Shown: positions 1 to 9,571, numbered from the stretch's first letter. The stretch: 64,000 nt of DNA from Bradyrhizobium manausense (GCF_018129685.1 NZ_JAFCLG010000002.1:224501-288500); one strand, 5' to 3'. The notes: a model not told the origin generated them from the letters alone. Program-made: numbers and translations.

Positions 1-1
1 G

Positions 2-757
2 CGCGCGCAGGAGGCGCTTTATCCGCTGTCGGCGCAGTTTCCGCCGGTCAGCAGCTTCTTTCTCGACGCTCACAACCGCGACAATGAGGAGTTGCTGGCA
101 CGGCTCGAAATCGGCGCAAGCCAAGACACCGGCATCTTCCACGATCATAACGAACCCGGCAGCCGCGGCGGCTTCTCAGTGTATGTCCCCGAATATTACA
201 CGCCCGATCGAAGCTGGCCGCTGGTGATGGCGCTGCATGGCGGCAGCGGCAATGGCCGCGGTTTCCTGTGGAGCTGGCTGCGGGATGCGCGCAGCAATGG
301 CGCCATCCTGGTGGCGCCGACCGCGACCGGGCAGACCTGGGCGCTGATGGGCGACGACGCCGACACGCCGAACCTGATGCGCATCCTCGAGGCCGTGCGC
401 GGCCGCTGGACAATTGACGCCTCGCGCATGCTGCTGACCGGCATGAGCGACGGTGGCACCTTCTGCTATGTCAGCGGGCTCGACGGTGCCTCGCCCTTTA
501 CACACCTCGCACCGGTCTCCGCGACCTTCCATCCGCTGATGGCGGAGATGGCCGACCACACGCGCCTGCAACGCCTGCCTGTTTTCATCACCCACGGCAA
601 GCTCGATTGGATGTTTCCGGTGCAGACCGCGCGGCAGACTCAGGGCGCGCTCGCTGCTGCCGGCGCCGATGTCACCTACCGCGAAATCGACGATCTCAGT
701 CACACCTATCCACGCGAGATCAACGCGGAGCTGCTGAAGTGGCTGAACGGGGCGTGA
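2..757 (+). CDS. alpha/beta hydrolase, esterase or depolymerase-like (5' partial)
   Basis: The reading frame is open from base 2 and continues past the first ATG at 92, so the true start lies outside the window. The protein has an alpha/beta-hydrolase core: a strand followed by LHGGSGNG (oxyanion-hole type), the nucleophile elbow GMSDGG with Ser as the likely nucleophile, an acidic stretch near LDWMFPV, and a late His in LSHTYPR. This matches the PHB-depolymerase / dienelactone-hydrolase / phospholipase-carboxylesterase group, and the substrate cannot be told. No signal peptide can be judged because the N-terminus is missing. It is followed by a separate small gene at 842. Confidence 0.8.
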   Translation, partial: RAQEALYPLSAQFPPVSSFFLDAHNRDNEELLARLEIGASQDTGIFHDHNEPGSRGGFSVYVPEYYTPDRSWPLVMALHGGSGNGRGFLWSWLRDARSNGAILVAPTATGQTWALMGDDADTPNLMRILEAVRGRWTIDASRMLLTGMSDGGTFCYVSGLDGASPFTHLAPVSATFHPLMAEMADHTRLQRLPVFITHGKLDWMFPVQTARQTQGALAAAGADVTYREIDDLSHTYPREINAELLKWLNGA

Positions 758-841
758 ACGAACCGACCTTACCTGCGCCGCACTGTCGCGGAACCATCAC
801 TCCGGGCCGACGTTATCCGCCCGACACACCGGAGGGTTGCC

Positions 842-1048
842 ATGCAGACTTTTTTTGGAATGATTTTGGGTGCGCTGCTGCTCGGCTGCGGCGTGTATGT
901 CTATGACTCCATGCAGACCTCGTCGGTCGCCAATGGCGAGGTCGCGACCGCCAATCGCACCATCGTGAACTGGGATGTCGCAAAGGCCGACTGGATCGCG
1001 TTGCAGGATCGCGCGCACAAGGACTGGGTCCGGATCTCGTCGAAGTAA
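842..1048 (+). CDS. small membrane-anchored hypothetical protein (68 aa)
   Basis: A short ORF preceded by GGAGG at 831-835, a good ribosome binding site. Residues 1-21 form a hydrophobic helix (signal anchor or uncleaved signal). The remaining roughly 45 residues are polar and probably periplasmic, with two Trp-Asp/Lys motifs. I do not recognise a domain. A strong hairpin terminator follows at 1073-1100, which supports a real transcription unit. The function is unknown. Confidence 0.65.
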   Translation: MQTFFGMILGALLLGCGVYVYDSMQTSSVANGEVATANRTIVNWDVAKADWIALQDRAHKDWVRISSK

Positions 1049-1072
1049 TCTCGATCGACCAAACATGAACAA

Positions 1073-1100
1073 GGCGCCGTCGCGGGTCCGCGGCGGCGCC
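1073..1100 (+). terminator. intrinsic terminator after the 68-aa gene
   Basis: An 11-bp stem (GGCGCCGTCGC pairing with GCGGCGGCGCC, one G-U pair) around a 6-nt loop, followed by TTCGTCTT. It sits between two convergent genes and could also stop the minus-strand dsbA-like transcript. Confidence 0.7.
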
Positions 1101-1133
1101 TTCGTCTTGAGCATGATCCGTTGCGAACCCGCG

Positions 1134-1793
1134 TCAGTTCATCTTGGCCTTGCGGGCGTCGGCAATAACCTGCTCGAACTGCGCCATGCTGAGCACGCCC
1201 GGCACGCGGTACTTGCCGACAATGAAGGATGGCGTGCCGTTGAAGCCGAAGGCTTCAGCCTGCTCGTTGTTGCGCTTGAGGATCGCGTCGATGTCCTTGC
1301 CGTGCGAGGTGAGGTCGCTCTTGAGACGGTCCATGTCGACGCCGGCGGCGGCGAGCAGCTCGTTGATGCGCGACTCGGTCAGGCGCGAGCTGACGCCCAT
1401 CATGGCATCGTGGGCCTTGTGATACTTGTCCTGGTACTTCGCCGCGAGGGCGATCCGCGCGGCCGTCACCGAGACCGGCCCGAGGATCGGCCAGTCCTTC
1501 AACACCAGCCTGACCTTGCCGTCGTCCTGGATGACCTGGCGCAGCTCCGGCTCGAGCTTGCGGCAATAGGGGCAGTTATAGTCCGACCACTCGATGATGC
1601 TGATGTTGCCATTGGGATTGCCGGCAACGGGGACATCGGGATCGCGCAGCACCTTGGCTTCGGTCAGCACCTCGTCGTCGCCGGTGGCTGCGCGCGCCAA
1701 AGTGATGCCACCGGCCGCGAGGGCGCTGGCCCCAATCAATGTCAGAGCCGCACGGCGCGTCGGCACAAAGCCGTTAGTCCTGAACTTAGTCAT
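1134..1793 (-). CDS. DsbA-family thiol:disulfide oxidoreductase
   Basis: A 219-aa exported thioredoxin-fold protein. The N-terminus has a twin-arginine-like signal (TRRAALTLIGASALAAGG), followed by a DsbA/Com1-type fold with the active-site motif CPYC in DYNCPYCRKLEPEL. The cis-Pro region GTPSFIVG lies near residue 190. The length and architecture fit Com1-like periplasmic disulfide oxidoreductases or isomerases (known for the family). The redox partner and direction are not shown by the sequence. It is a single gene, convergent with the 842-1048 gene. Confidence 0.9.
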   Translation of the reverse strand: MTKFRTNGFVPTRRAALTLIGASALAAGGITLARAATGDDEVLTEAKVLRDPDVPVAGNPNGNISIIEWSDYNCPYCRKLEPELRQVIQDDGKVRLVLKDWPILGPVSVTAARIALAAKYQDKYHKAHDAMMGVSSRLTESRINELLAAAGVDMDRLKSDLTSHGKDIDAILKRNNEQAEAFGFNGTPSFIVGKYRVPGVLSMAQFEQVIADARKAKMN

Positions 1794-1983
1794 ATCTTGT
1801 CCCGTTTCGGTCCCATCGCAGCAAATACGGCTCGGAACCGGGAAATGTTACCGACCATATAGAGTGTCGCGGGCGCGATGTCATCGCGCCAGAAGCGTCC
1901 CCGCTATCGGCACCGGAAACGAGGTCACCATCGCGTTCAGGCTCATGGCGATGCCTGAGCGCCGCGAGGCTTGTCAATTGCCG

Positions 1984-2460
1984 CTAGGCGCGGGACGCGC
2001 GCGGCTCGTGCGAGACCGCAACGCGCGGCAGCATCGCCATCAGCGTGCCGGTCATGGTGGCGATGAGCGTGATCTTGCCGCCATGCTCGGCATAGGCCCT
2101 GGCTTCGCAGAACGTGAGCGTTCGGCCAGGCTTGACCACCTCGGCCTTGAACACAAAACGCTCGCCCCGGGCAGGTGCGAGCAGCGTGGTCTTGAATTCG
2201 ACGGTGAGGATATCGGCCTCGGAGGGCATCAGCGTGAACGCGGCCACACCGCAGGCGTTGTCGAGCCCGGCGGTGACGATGCCGGCATGGACAAAGCCGT
2301 TCTGCTGGGTCAACGCCGGCGAATGCAGCATGGCGAGTTCGACCTCGCCCGGCGCCAGGCGAACGAGGACGATGCCAAGCGCCCGCATCGCCGGCTGTCC
2401 GTCCAACAACGCGACCGCCGCCGCGCGATAGCCTGGATTTTTAGGCACGAATGCGGCCAT
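1984..2460 (-). CDS. PaaI-type hotdog thioesterase (158 aa)
   Basis: A single hotdog domain with the PaaI-like signature HSPALTQQNGFVHAGIVTAGLDNACG. The segment NGFVHAG carries the conserved Asn/His-Gly and LDNACG the acidic catalytic position. Family members hydrolyse acyl- or aryl-CoA thioesters, but the substrate here is unknown. The stop of the next thioesterase gene (2464) lies 3 bp away on the same strand, so the two are one transcription unit, probably controlled by the divergent TetR regulator at 3002. Confidence 0.85.
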   Translation of the reverse strand: MAAFVPKNPGYRAAAVALLDGQPAMRALGIVLVRLAPGEVELAMLHSPALTQQNGFVHAGIVTAGLDNACGVAAFTLMPSEADILTVEFKTTLLAPARGERFVFKAEVVKPGRTLTFCEARAYAEHGGKITLIATMTGTLMAMLPRVAVSHEPRASRA

Positions 2461-2463
2461 GCC

Positions 2464-2898
2464 TCAGGCTCCGATCGGTTCGATGAGATATTTCAGCGCG
2501 GCCACGCGGATCGCATCCGGGAACGGCGCGGATTTTCGCAAGCCGCGGTCCATATGCACGCCCGTGATTTCGCAAAATGCAGCCGTCTCGCCGTTCTCGG
2601 CATTCGCCATGTCATGGCGGAACCGGATCGATTTGTCGCGAATTTCGAGCAAGTGGCTGCGGATCTCGACGATATCGCCTGCGAGAAGCTCGCGGTTGTA
2701 GGTGATGTTCTGCTGCACCGCCGCCATGCCGCGGCCGGACAAGCGCAGATAGCTTGGTGTCAGCCCGAGCCGGGCGAAAAAATTCCAGTTGGCTTCGTCG
2801 AACTTGCCGACATACCACATGATGTTCATGTGGCCGACGTGATCGCAGTGCCACGGATAGACCGTCCCGCGATAGGTCACTTCCTGCTCCATCGCCAT
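2464..2898 (-). CDS. acyl-CoA thioesterase, YbgC/4HBT-type hotdog (144 aa)
   Basis: A hotdog-fold protein whose N-terminal segment WHCDHVGHMNIMWYVGKFDE matches the 4-hydroxybenzoyl-CoA thioesterase / YbgC group, with Asp in the D-H-x-G-H-x-N motif as the likely catalytic residue. It is the first gene of a two-thioesterase unit reading leftwards. The promoter region carries two palindromes (2926-2947 and 2965-2978) shared with the divergent tetR gene, which suggests that the regulator controls both directions. Confidence 0.87.
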   Translation of the reverse strand: MAMEQEVTYRGTVYPWHCDHVGHMNIMWYVGKFDEANWNFFARLGLTPSYLRLSGRGMAAVQQNITYNRELLAGDIVEIRSHLLEIRDKSIRFRHDMANAENGETAAFCEITGVHMDRGLRKSAPFPDAIRVAALKYLIEPIGA

Positions 2899-2925
2899 TC
2901 CCTGCCCGTCTGTCAGATCTTTTAT

Positions 2926-2978
2926 CCTGATACGGTAGCGTATCAGGCGCGGGACGCGTTAGCAATACGGCACCGTAT
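2926..2978. promoter_or_regulatory. paired palindromic operators for the divergent TetR regulator
   Basis: The intergenic region holds a perfect 9-bp inverted repeat, CCTGATACG-GTAG-CGTATCAGG (2926-2947), and 17 bp further a second palindrome, ATACGG-CA-CCGTAT (2965-2978). Both use the half-site GATACGG/CCGTATC. The arrangement between the divergent thioesterase operon and the tetR gene is typical of TetR auto-repression. The binding itself is inferred. Confidence 0.75.
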
Positions 2979-3001
2979 CAAGAACTGGTGAGACCTTCTT
3001 C

Positions 3002-3550
3002 ATGAATGACGGCAGGGGCGATGCCTGGATCGAGGCCGGGTTCAAGCAGCTGGCCCGCACGGGCATCGATGGCGTGCGGGTCGAGGTGCTCGCGAAAAAT
3101 TTGGGCGTCACCAAGGGCGGCTTCTACCGCCGCTTCGCCGATCGCGGCGCGCTGCTCGAGGCGATGCTGCTGCATTGGCGGGAGGGACGTTCGGCGTCAA
3201 TCGCAGAGCAAACCAGCCTCGACGGCCAAGACCCCCGCGAGCGGCTCAGGGCGGTGATCCAGCTCTATTCCGAACGGCTCAATCCGGAAGGCATGGCGAT
3301 CGAGCTTGCAATCCGACAGTGGGCCCGCTCCGACGAGAGCGCTGCGGCGGCTGCAGCAAGTGTCGATGCGGCGCGACTCAAGCACGTCGCCGAACTCTAC
3401 CGCGCGACCGGCTTCGCCGCCGAGGAGGCCGAGGCGCAGGCCTTCCTGTTCTACTGCTTTATCTTCGGCCAGAGCCTGCTGTTCGTCGAGCGAGGCCCGC
3501 GCAAGCGGTCACAGCTCGTGGCGAAATCGGCCGAGAAACTGCTCGACTGA
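3002..3550 (+). CDS. TetR/AcrR-family transcriptional regulator (182 aa)
   Basis: The N-terminal HTH is typical of TetR: FKQLARTGIDGVRVEVLAKNLGV followed by TKGGFYRRFADRGALLEAML (recognition helix with the Gly-x-Phe-Tyr-x-x-Phe signature), then a helical ligand domain. ATG at 3002 directly follows the second operator palindrome. It is divergent from two thioesterase genes, so an acyl-CoA or fatty-acid-like effector is plausible but not shown. A strong hairpin terminates the gene at 3558. Confidence 0.88.
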   Translation: MNDGRGDAWIEAGFKQLARTGIDGVRVEVLAKNLGVTKGGFYRRFADRGALLEAMLLHWREGRSASIAEQTSLDGQDPRERLRAVIQLYSERLNPEGMAIELAIRQWARSDESAAAAAASVDAARLKHVAELYRATGFAAEEAEAQAFLFYCFIFGQSLLFVERGPRKRSQLVAKSAEKLLD

Positions 3551-3557
3551 GCAAAAT

Positions 3558-3579
3558 GGCCGGAGCTACAGCTCCGGCC
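3558..3579. terminator. bidirectional intrinsic terminator
   Basis: A perfect 9-bp stem, GGCCGGAGC-TACA-GCTCCGGCC, between convergent genes. On the minus strand it is followed by ATTTTGC, so it best serves the secreted-protein gene at 3598-4098. It can also stop the tetR transcript. Confidence 0.75.
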
Positions 3580-3597
3580 GTCGCATCAGATCGAAGC

Positions 3598-4098
3598 TCA
3601 GGCGGCGCCCTTCAGCTTCTTGTTGCATTCGCTGTAATAGCCGCCGCCCTTCTCGATCCACTTCATGCCGCCATTGCCGTTGGTGGTCTTGTTGGCATTG
3701 TACTGATCGACGCAGGTGTGCATGCGTGCCTTGCCAGCAGTTTCCTTGGCGTATTTCGGATCGACCGCGTTCGGAAAGATCGCGGGGCCGGCCGGCAGGG
3801 TCGGCGCCGGGGCAGCTGCTGGGGCGGCTTCCTTCTTCGCCGTCGCGGTCGGTGCGGGAGCAGGCGGGGGTGCCGCCGGAGCAGCCGCGGTCGGTGCGGC
3901 CGCGGGCGTCGCGTCGGCGCCGCACTGGGCCTTGCGGAAGTCATTCCACTTCATGGTGCCGAGCGAGCCGTCCTTCTTGGCGGCCTGGTATTTCGCGCTG
4001 CACTCCTGCGAGGTCAACGCCTGGGCCGGTGCGCTCGCCACCAGCGCGGCAAATCCCGACACCGCAATTGCACACAACAATTTGGCTTGAATGGTCAT
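3598..4098 (-). CDS. secreted Ala/Pro-rich protein with two Cys-containing repeats
   Basis: A 166-aa protein with a clear Sec signal peptide (hydrophobic residues 5-22, cleavage near APAQA-LT). Two similar segments, around TSQECSAKYQAAKKDGSLG and later RMHTCVDQYNANKTTNG, each followed by a Trp and a second Cys, flank an Ala/Pro-rich linker of about 65 residues. The first repeat has the look of short PsiF-like Cys repeats. The function is unknown. The low-complexity linker explains the long overlapping frames on the other strand, which I treat as artefacts. Confidence 0.75.
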   Translation of the reverse strand: MTIQAKLLCAIAVSGFAALVASAPAQALTSQECSAKYQAAKKDGSLGTMKWNDFRKAQCGADATPAAAPTAAAPAAPPPAPAPTATAKKEAAPAAAPAPTLPAGPAIFPNAVDPKYAKETAGKARMHTCVDQYNANKTTNGNGGMKWIEKGGGYYSECNKKLKGAA

Positions 4099-4286
4099 CC
4101 TTGGTCTCCCTCAGGGAAGCAAAACGAGGATTGCTATCCTAGCGTGCCGGCGACTTACGACAAGAAAGCGATGGCGGTTGGGGCAAAAATATAGTGGCCC
4201 CGCCGTTCAGGTTATTCATGTCGCGTTCAGCAATGCGGGCCGAGGTTTGCGCCCCTTCGCAATTCTCGCAAGAAGAGTGGAACACC

Positions 4287-4565
4287 ATGACCCTCGCCTC
4301 CCGCCTCGCTGTCGTCGCCATTGCCTCCCTGTTCGCCGCCGGCAACGCCTTCGCCCAGACCGCGGCGCCCGCCGCCAAGACTGATACTGCCATGACCGCC
4401 GACAAGAAGGCGCCGAAGGAGCACTCGGCCGAGTCGCTTGAATGCTCGAAGCAGGCGGATGCCAAGGGTCTGCACGGCAAGGAGCGCAAGAAATTCCGCT
4501 CCGATTGCATCAAGACCGCGAAGGGCGGCGCTGCGCCGGCCCCCGCTGCCGCCGACAAGAAGTAA
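4287..4565 (+). CDS. PsiF-like repeat protein, secreted
   Basis: A 92-aa protein starting at ATG 4287. An in-frame upstream start at 4194 would bury the signal peptide, so I prefer 4287. The signal peptide TLASRLAVVAIASLFAAGNAFA is followed by a Lys/Ala-rich stretch and a PsiF-type repeat (SLECSKQADAKGLHGKERKK, then FRSDCIK) with two conserved Cys. PsiF family members in enterobacteria are phosphate-starvation induced, but no Pho box is evident here. The biochemical function is unknown. Confidence 0.78.
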   Translation: MTLASRLAVVAIASLFAAGNAFAQTAAPAAKTDTAMTADKKAPKEHSAESLECSKQADAKGLHGKERKKFRSDCIKTAKGGAAPAPAAADKK

Positions 4566-4665
4566 ATCCGTCACAATTCGCCGCTCGCCTTTGGCGGGAG
4601 GTGCACGCATTGCGGCATGACGAGCCCGCAATTGTGCGCCTCTCGCCGATTTGCAATAAGGTGGT

Positions 4666-5751
4666 GTGAAGCAAATCACCGCCTCCCTGTCGTTTGAATG
4701 GCCGAGCCGTGCCAAGGTTTTGAGCACCTTGGAGACGCTCGTCATCGGCGCCGCCGGCGGCCTGGCATTCCTGGCTGCGGGCTTGCCGGGCGGGTTGATC
4801 TCGGGATCGATGATCGCGGTTGGGATCGCCGCGATCGCCGGACGCCAGCTTTCGGTCCCACCGCTCCTGACACAAACCGTGCTTGTGCTGCTCGGCATCT
4901 CGCTGGGCTCCGTGATTTCGCGCCATTTGATCGAGCAGGTCAGCGCCTATCCGCTGACAATCGGGCTGCTGGCGCTCGCCACCTTCTGTTCGACCTTCGG
5001 CTCGAGCTATTACCTCCAGCGCGTTCACGGCTGGGACCGCACCTCGGCCTTCCTCGCCGGCAGCCCCGGTGCCTTGTCGCAGATCTCGATTTTGGCGGTC
5101 GAGCGCGGCGCCGACCTGCCGGGCATCGCCGTGGTGCAGACGATGCGCGTCATCATCCTCACCGCGGCGCTACCGATGGTTCTGGCAATCGCAGGCGTCG
5201 CGCCCTCCGTTGCACCTTCGCTGACGACGACGATTGCCTCGCCGCTCGACCTTCTTGAATTGACCGCCGCCTCGCTGGCTGCATCGCTTGTGCTGCGGCT
5301 GATCAAGTTTCCGGCGAGCTGGATGTTCGGGGCGATGATCGCCTCCAGCGTGATGCATGGCGCGGGCTGGGTCGAAGGCGGCCTGCCGAACTGGGTGCGC
5401 GGCGTGGCACTGGTGGGTATCGGTGCATTGATCGGCAGCCGCTTCGCCCGGATGCGGATCAAGACGCTGGCCGGCCACATCAATGCCGCGCTGGGCTCCT
5501 TTGCCGTGGCGATCGCCGTCTCCGCCATCTTCGTCGGCATCGTCGCGCTCACCACGCAAGTGAGAATCTCCGACGTCGTCGTGGCCTTTGCGCCCGGCGC
5601 GATGGACGCGATGCTGGCGCTGGCGCTCACTCTCCATATCGACCCGATCTTCGTCGGCGCCCACCACCTCTCGCGCTTCGTGTTCGTGACCATCGCGACG
5701 CCCGGCATCGTCCACCTGTTTGGCCGCACACAGGACGACGTGGACGACTAA
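4666..5751 (+). CDS. AbrB-family integral membrane protein
   Basis: A 361-aa protein starting with GTG. It is strongly hydrophobic with about 10 predicted transmembrane segments arranged as two similar halves (GLPGGLISGSMIAVG in the first, FPASWMFGAMIASSVMHG in the second). This is the membrane AbrB duplication family (PF05145-type), sometimes mislabelled ammonia monooxygenase regulator. Family members are thought to be membrane transport proteins of uncertain substrate. It is a single gene; the palindromic repeat at 5795 follows. Confidence 0.85.
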   Translation: MKQITASLSFEWPSRAKVLSTLETLVIGAAGGLAFLAAGLPGGLISGSMIAVGIAAIAGRQLSVPPLLTQTVLVLLGISLGSVISRHLIEQVSAYPLTIGLLALATFCSTFGSSYYLQRVHGWDRTSAFLAGSPGALSQISILAVERGADLPGIAVVQTMRVIILTAALPMVLAIAGVAPSVAPSLTTTIASPLDLLELTAASLAASLVLRLIKFPASWMFGAMIASSVMHGAGWVEGGLPNWVRGVALVGIGALIGSRFARMRIKTLAGHINAALGSFAVAIAVSAIFVGIVALTTQVRISDVVVAFAPGAMDAMLALALTLHIDPIFVGAHHLSRFVFVTIATPGIVHLFGRTQDDVDD

Positions 5752-5794
5752 AGCATGATGTGTTTTGGTTGAATCGATGCGAACCGAGAGCTCA

Positions 5795-5823
5795 GATCAC
5801 CTCTCCCGCAGGGAGAGGTGATC
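5795..5823. repeat. perfect 13-bp inverted repeat (terminator or intergenic repeat)
   Basis: GATCACCTCTCCC-GCA-GGGAGAGGTGATC lies between convergent genes. The CTCTCCC/GGGAGAG core recurs at 10794-10821, so this is probably one of the interspersed palindromic repeats that also act as terminators. Nearby AGCATGATG (5754) and ATCGCGCTTTAG (5850) are fragments of the repeat family seen at 21369 and 46771. Confidence 0.7.
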
Positions 5824-5855
5824 CCGACGCCGATCGAACCTGACTCCATCGCGCT

Positions 5856-6485
5856 TTAGCCGCCCTCCGCCGTCGGCGGCCCCTTCAGCGCCGCAAGCTG
5901 CGCCTCGAGCTCCGTGATCCGCTGATCTCTTGCGGCCAGCGCCGCCGCCACATCCGGAGCGTCGAACTTCTGCGGTATGTGCTGCGGACAGTTGGTGTCC
6001 CAGGCCGCGATCTTGAACAGGATGACCTGCTCGGGCCGCGCCCGGTAACCCTTCGGCATCAGCGCGTCCGTCAGCGCATCGTCGTCCTCGACCACGCGCC
6101 CCTCGCCCCAGATCTTCACCCGACGGCGATGGGCGTAGTCCATCACAAAGATGTAGGCCTTGGGGTTCTCGGAGAGATTGCCCTGGGTCAGATATTGCTG
6201 GTTGCCGGCATAGTCGGCAAAGGCAAGCGTCTGCTTGTCCAGCACCTTCAGAAAGCCCTTCGGGCCACCGCGGTGCTGGATATAAGGCTGTCCGTCTGCC
6301 GAGGCGGTCGCAAGATAGAAGCTGTTGGCATCGGCGAGGAAGGCTTCGAGGTTCTCGTCGACCTCGGTACGCCAGCCGCGCTGCTCGACGCGGCCATAGG
6401 CCTCGCGTGAGCCCTTGCGCGCCTGGATCGCTTTCACCGCGGGGGTGAAGGCAACATCGCTGGCGTAGGTGTGAACTGCGGTCAT
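5856..6485 (-). CDS. pyridoxamine 5'-phosphate oxidase-family protein
   Basis: A 209-aa protein. The start at 6485 is chosen because AGGAGA lies 7 nt upstream; a start at 6530 lacks one. The central split-barrel segment (FYLATASADGQPYIQHRGGP, then LAFADYAGNQQYLTQGNL) matches flavin-binding PNPOx-like proteins of the general-stress type. The last 30 residues form a short heptad-like helix (LAARDQRITELEAQLAALKG), a probable coiled coil. It is divergent from a LysR gene whose operator lies between them, so it is the likely target of that regulator. Confidence 0.85.
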   Translation of the reverse strand: MTAVHTYASDVAFTPAVKAIQARKGSREAYGRVEQRGWRTEVDENLEAFLADANSFYLATASADGQPYIQHRGGPKGFLKVLDKQTLAFADYAGNQQYLTQGNLSENPKAYIFVMDYAHRRRVKIWGEGRVVEDDDALTDALMPKGYRARPEQVILFKIAAWDTNCPQHIPQKFDAPDVAAALAARDQRITELEAQLAALKGPPTAEGG

Positions 6486-6585
6486 CGGAACATCTCCTGA
6501 AAAATCCGGCGCATTGCTGCGTGTTTTCAACCGACAAGATGGACCTTCCAGCCTTCAAAACAATCAGCCCCCTTGACACTTCATC

Positions 6586-6602
6586 ATTGCACTATATGCA
6601 AT
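6586..6602. promoter_or_regulatory. LysR-type binding site (T-N11-A)
   Basis: A perfect inverted repeat, ATTGCA-CTATA-TGCAAT, with a third half-site AATGCAAT at 6603-6610 running into the lysR start codon. It lies between the PNPOx-like gene and the divergent lysR gene, the classical place for an autoregulatory LysR site. Confidence 0.7.
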
Positions 6603-6608
6603 AATGCA

Positions 6609-7493
6609 ATGGACCGCCTCGAAGCCATGCATGTCTTCGTCACCGTCGCCGATTTGCGCGGCTTTGCGCCGGCGGCGCGCAAGCTGCGGCTGTCACCTTC
6701 GGCGGTGACGCGGCTGATCGCAGCGCTTGAAGACCATCTCGGCGCGCGGCTGCTGCAGCGGACGACGCGGCAGGTGAGATTGACCGACGTCGGCACGCGC
6801 TATCTGGAGCGCGCCCGGCGGATCCTCGCCGACGTCGAGGAGGCCGATGGCTCGGCGCGGGAGGAGCGCAACCGGCCGAGCGGGCGTCTCGTGGTATCGG
6901 CGCCGGTCGGCTTCGGCCGGCTGCACGTCGGCCCTGTGATGACCGACTATCTCAAGCGCTATCCCGAAGTGGCCTGTGAACTCAGGCTGTCCGACAACCT
7001 CGTCAGCCTTGTGGAGGACGCTGTCGATGCCGCGGTGCGGATCGGCCATCTCGCCGATTCCTCATTGGTCGCGCGCCAGGTCGGGGAGATGCGGCGGATC
7101 ACGGTGGCAGCGCCAGGCTATTTGAAGCGCCATGGCGAGCCGAAGACGCCGGAGGCGCTGGCCGAGCATCTGACGATCCTGTTCGGTCCCGCGACAGCGT
7201 GGCGCTTCACGCAGGACGGACGCGATATCGAGGTGACGCCGTCTCCGCGCTTCACCAGCAACAGTGCCGACGCGGCGCTGCAATATGCCGAGGCCGGGGG
7301 CGGCATCACGCGCGTGCTGGCCTATCAGGCCGCCGAGGGCCTGAAGCGCGGGCGGCTCAAGATTCTGCTGGCAAGATACGAGCAGCCGGCGCTGCCGATC
7401 CACATCGTCTATCCGACCTCGCGCCTGCTCTCGGCCAAGGTGCGCGCGTTCATTGATCTCGTGGTGGAGACGACGGAGTGGAGGTTTGGGTAA
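6609..7493 (+). CDS. LysR-family transcriptional regulator
   Basis: A 294-aa protein from ATG 6609 (MDRLEAMHVFVTVADLRGF). The upstream in-frame ATG at 6573 would place the operator inside the gene, so it is rejected. The N-terminal winged HTH (AARKLRLSPSAVTRLIAALE) is followed by a substrate-binding domain of the AaeR/DsdC-like group (SGRLVVSAPVGFGRLHVGPV). It is divergent from the PNPOx-like gene with a shared palindromic site. Confidence 0.9.
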   Translation: MDRLEAMHVFVTVADLRGFAPAARKLRLSPSAVTRLIAALEDHLGARLLQRTTRQVRLTDVGTRYLERARRILADVEEADGSAREERNRPSGRLVVSAPVGFGRLHVGPVMTDYLKRYPEVACELRLSDNLVSLVEDAVDAAVRIGHLADSSLVARQVGEMRRITVAAPGYLKRHGEPKTPEALAEHLTILFGPATAWRFTQDGRDIEVTPSPRFTSNSADAALQYAEAGGGITRVLAYQAAEGLKRGRLKILLARYEQPALPIHIVYPTSRLLSAKVRAFIDLVVETTEWRFG

Positions 7494-7554
7494 CTCTCGT
7501 GTCCCGGACGCGGCGCGGCATGAAATGACGCGACGCAGAGCCGGGTGACGAGAG
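7494..7554. repeat. imperfect inverted repeat between convergent genes
   Basis: CTCTCGTgtCCCGG at 7494-7507 pairs with CCGGGtgACGAGAG at 7541-7554 (12 of 14 positions), around a 33-nt GC-rich centre. The position between convergent genes suggests an interspersed palindromic unit that may act as a terminator. Confidence 0.6.
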
Positions 7555-7558
7555 CGAG

Positions 7559-7978
7559 CTAACTCTTCTTCGGCACCACGCGGAACGTGCCACTGGCGCG
7601 CGCGATCACGACACCGTCAGCCTTGATCAGGCTCTGAGCGAAGCAGATCGTCTTGCCGGTCTTGATCACATCGCTCTCGATCGAACACCACTGCCCGATC
7701 TCGGCCGAGCCGACGAAATCGATCGACAAGGAAATCGTGACGTACGACGTGGTCCAGCCTGTCGCCTGCGCGCAGCTATAGCCCATGGCATTGTCGGCGA
7801 GCGCGGCAATGAGGCCGCCATGGATCAAGCCACGGCCGTTGGTGTGCGGCTTTGCCAGCCGCAGACCGATGATGACGGCGCGGTCGGTTTTCTTTGCGTA
7901 GAGCGGCTCCCAGGGTTCGGTCATGGGGCTCTTGCGCGACAACGGCTCGAAGCCCTCGGGGATGGTACTGTCGGTCAT
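7559..7978 (-). CDS. PaaI-family thioesterase (139 aa)
   Basis: A hotdog-fold protein with the PaaI signature HTNGRGLIHGGLIAALADNA: His-Gly-Gly and the catalytic-position Asp in ADNAMGYS. Family members hydrolyse hydroxyphenylacetyl- or acyl-CoA thioesters. The start at 7978 fits the family's N-terminus (TIPEGFEPL). It stands alone on the minus strand; the pobA gene starts 1.4 kb to the right. The aromatic neighbourhood makes an aryl-CoA substrate possible but unproven. Confidence 0.85.
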   Translation of the reverse strand: MTDSTIPEGFEPLSRKSPMTEPWEPLYAKKTDRAVIIGLRLAKPHTNGRGLIHGGLIAALADNAMGYSCAQATGWTTSYVTISLSIDFVGSAEIGQWCSIESDVIKTGKTICFAQSLIKADGVVIARASGTFRVVPKKS

Positions 7979-8104
7979 GCGTATCTCGCGTCCGTTGCAA
8001 TTGTTATCGCCATTGAACGCGATGGACGTGACGGGCGCATCAATTACAAAGTTTTAAACGGGATTTGCGCGGATGTTAAAAACGGGCGGGCCGCAATGAC
8101 AGAG

Positions 8105-8197
8105 CCGTAGGGTGGGCAAAGCGGAGCGTGCCCACCAACTCTCTCAATGGTGAAGAGATGGTGGGCACGGCGCTCAGCGCCTTTGCCCACCCTACGG
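8105..8197. repeat. 93-bp intergenic inverted repeat
   Basis: Outer arms CCGTAGGGTGGGCAAAGC (8105-8122) and GCCTTTGCCCACCCTACGG (8179-8197) and inner arms GTGCCCACCA / TGGTGGGCAC form one long interrupted hairpin downstream of pobA. This type of GTAGGGTGGGCAAAG repeat is widespread in bradyrhizobial intergenic DNA (general knowledge). Confidence 0.75.
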
Positions 8198-8213
8198 CAC
8201 CGTCACCGCCGTT

Positions 8214-9566
<1,353 letters not shown>

Positions 9567-9571
9567 TTAGA

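Noticed and set aside
1594..2991. A 465-codon plus-strand frame across the DsbA-like and thioesterase genes
   Set aside because: The translation is Arg/His/Gly-rich and crosses three genuine minus-strand genes; it is an artefact of third-position GC.
6573..6608. Upstream ATG as the start of the LysR gene
   Set aside because: It would put the operator palindrome inside the coding region and adds 12 residues with no LysR similarity.
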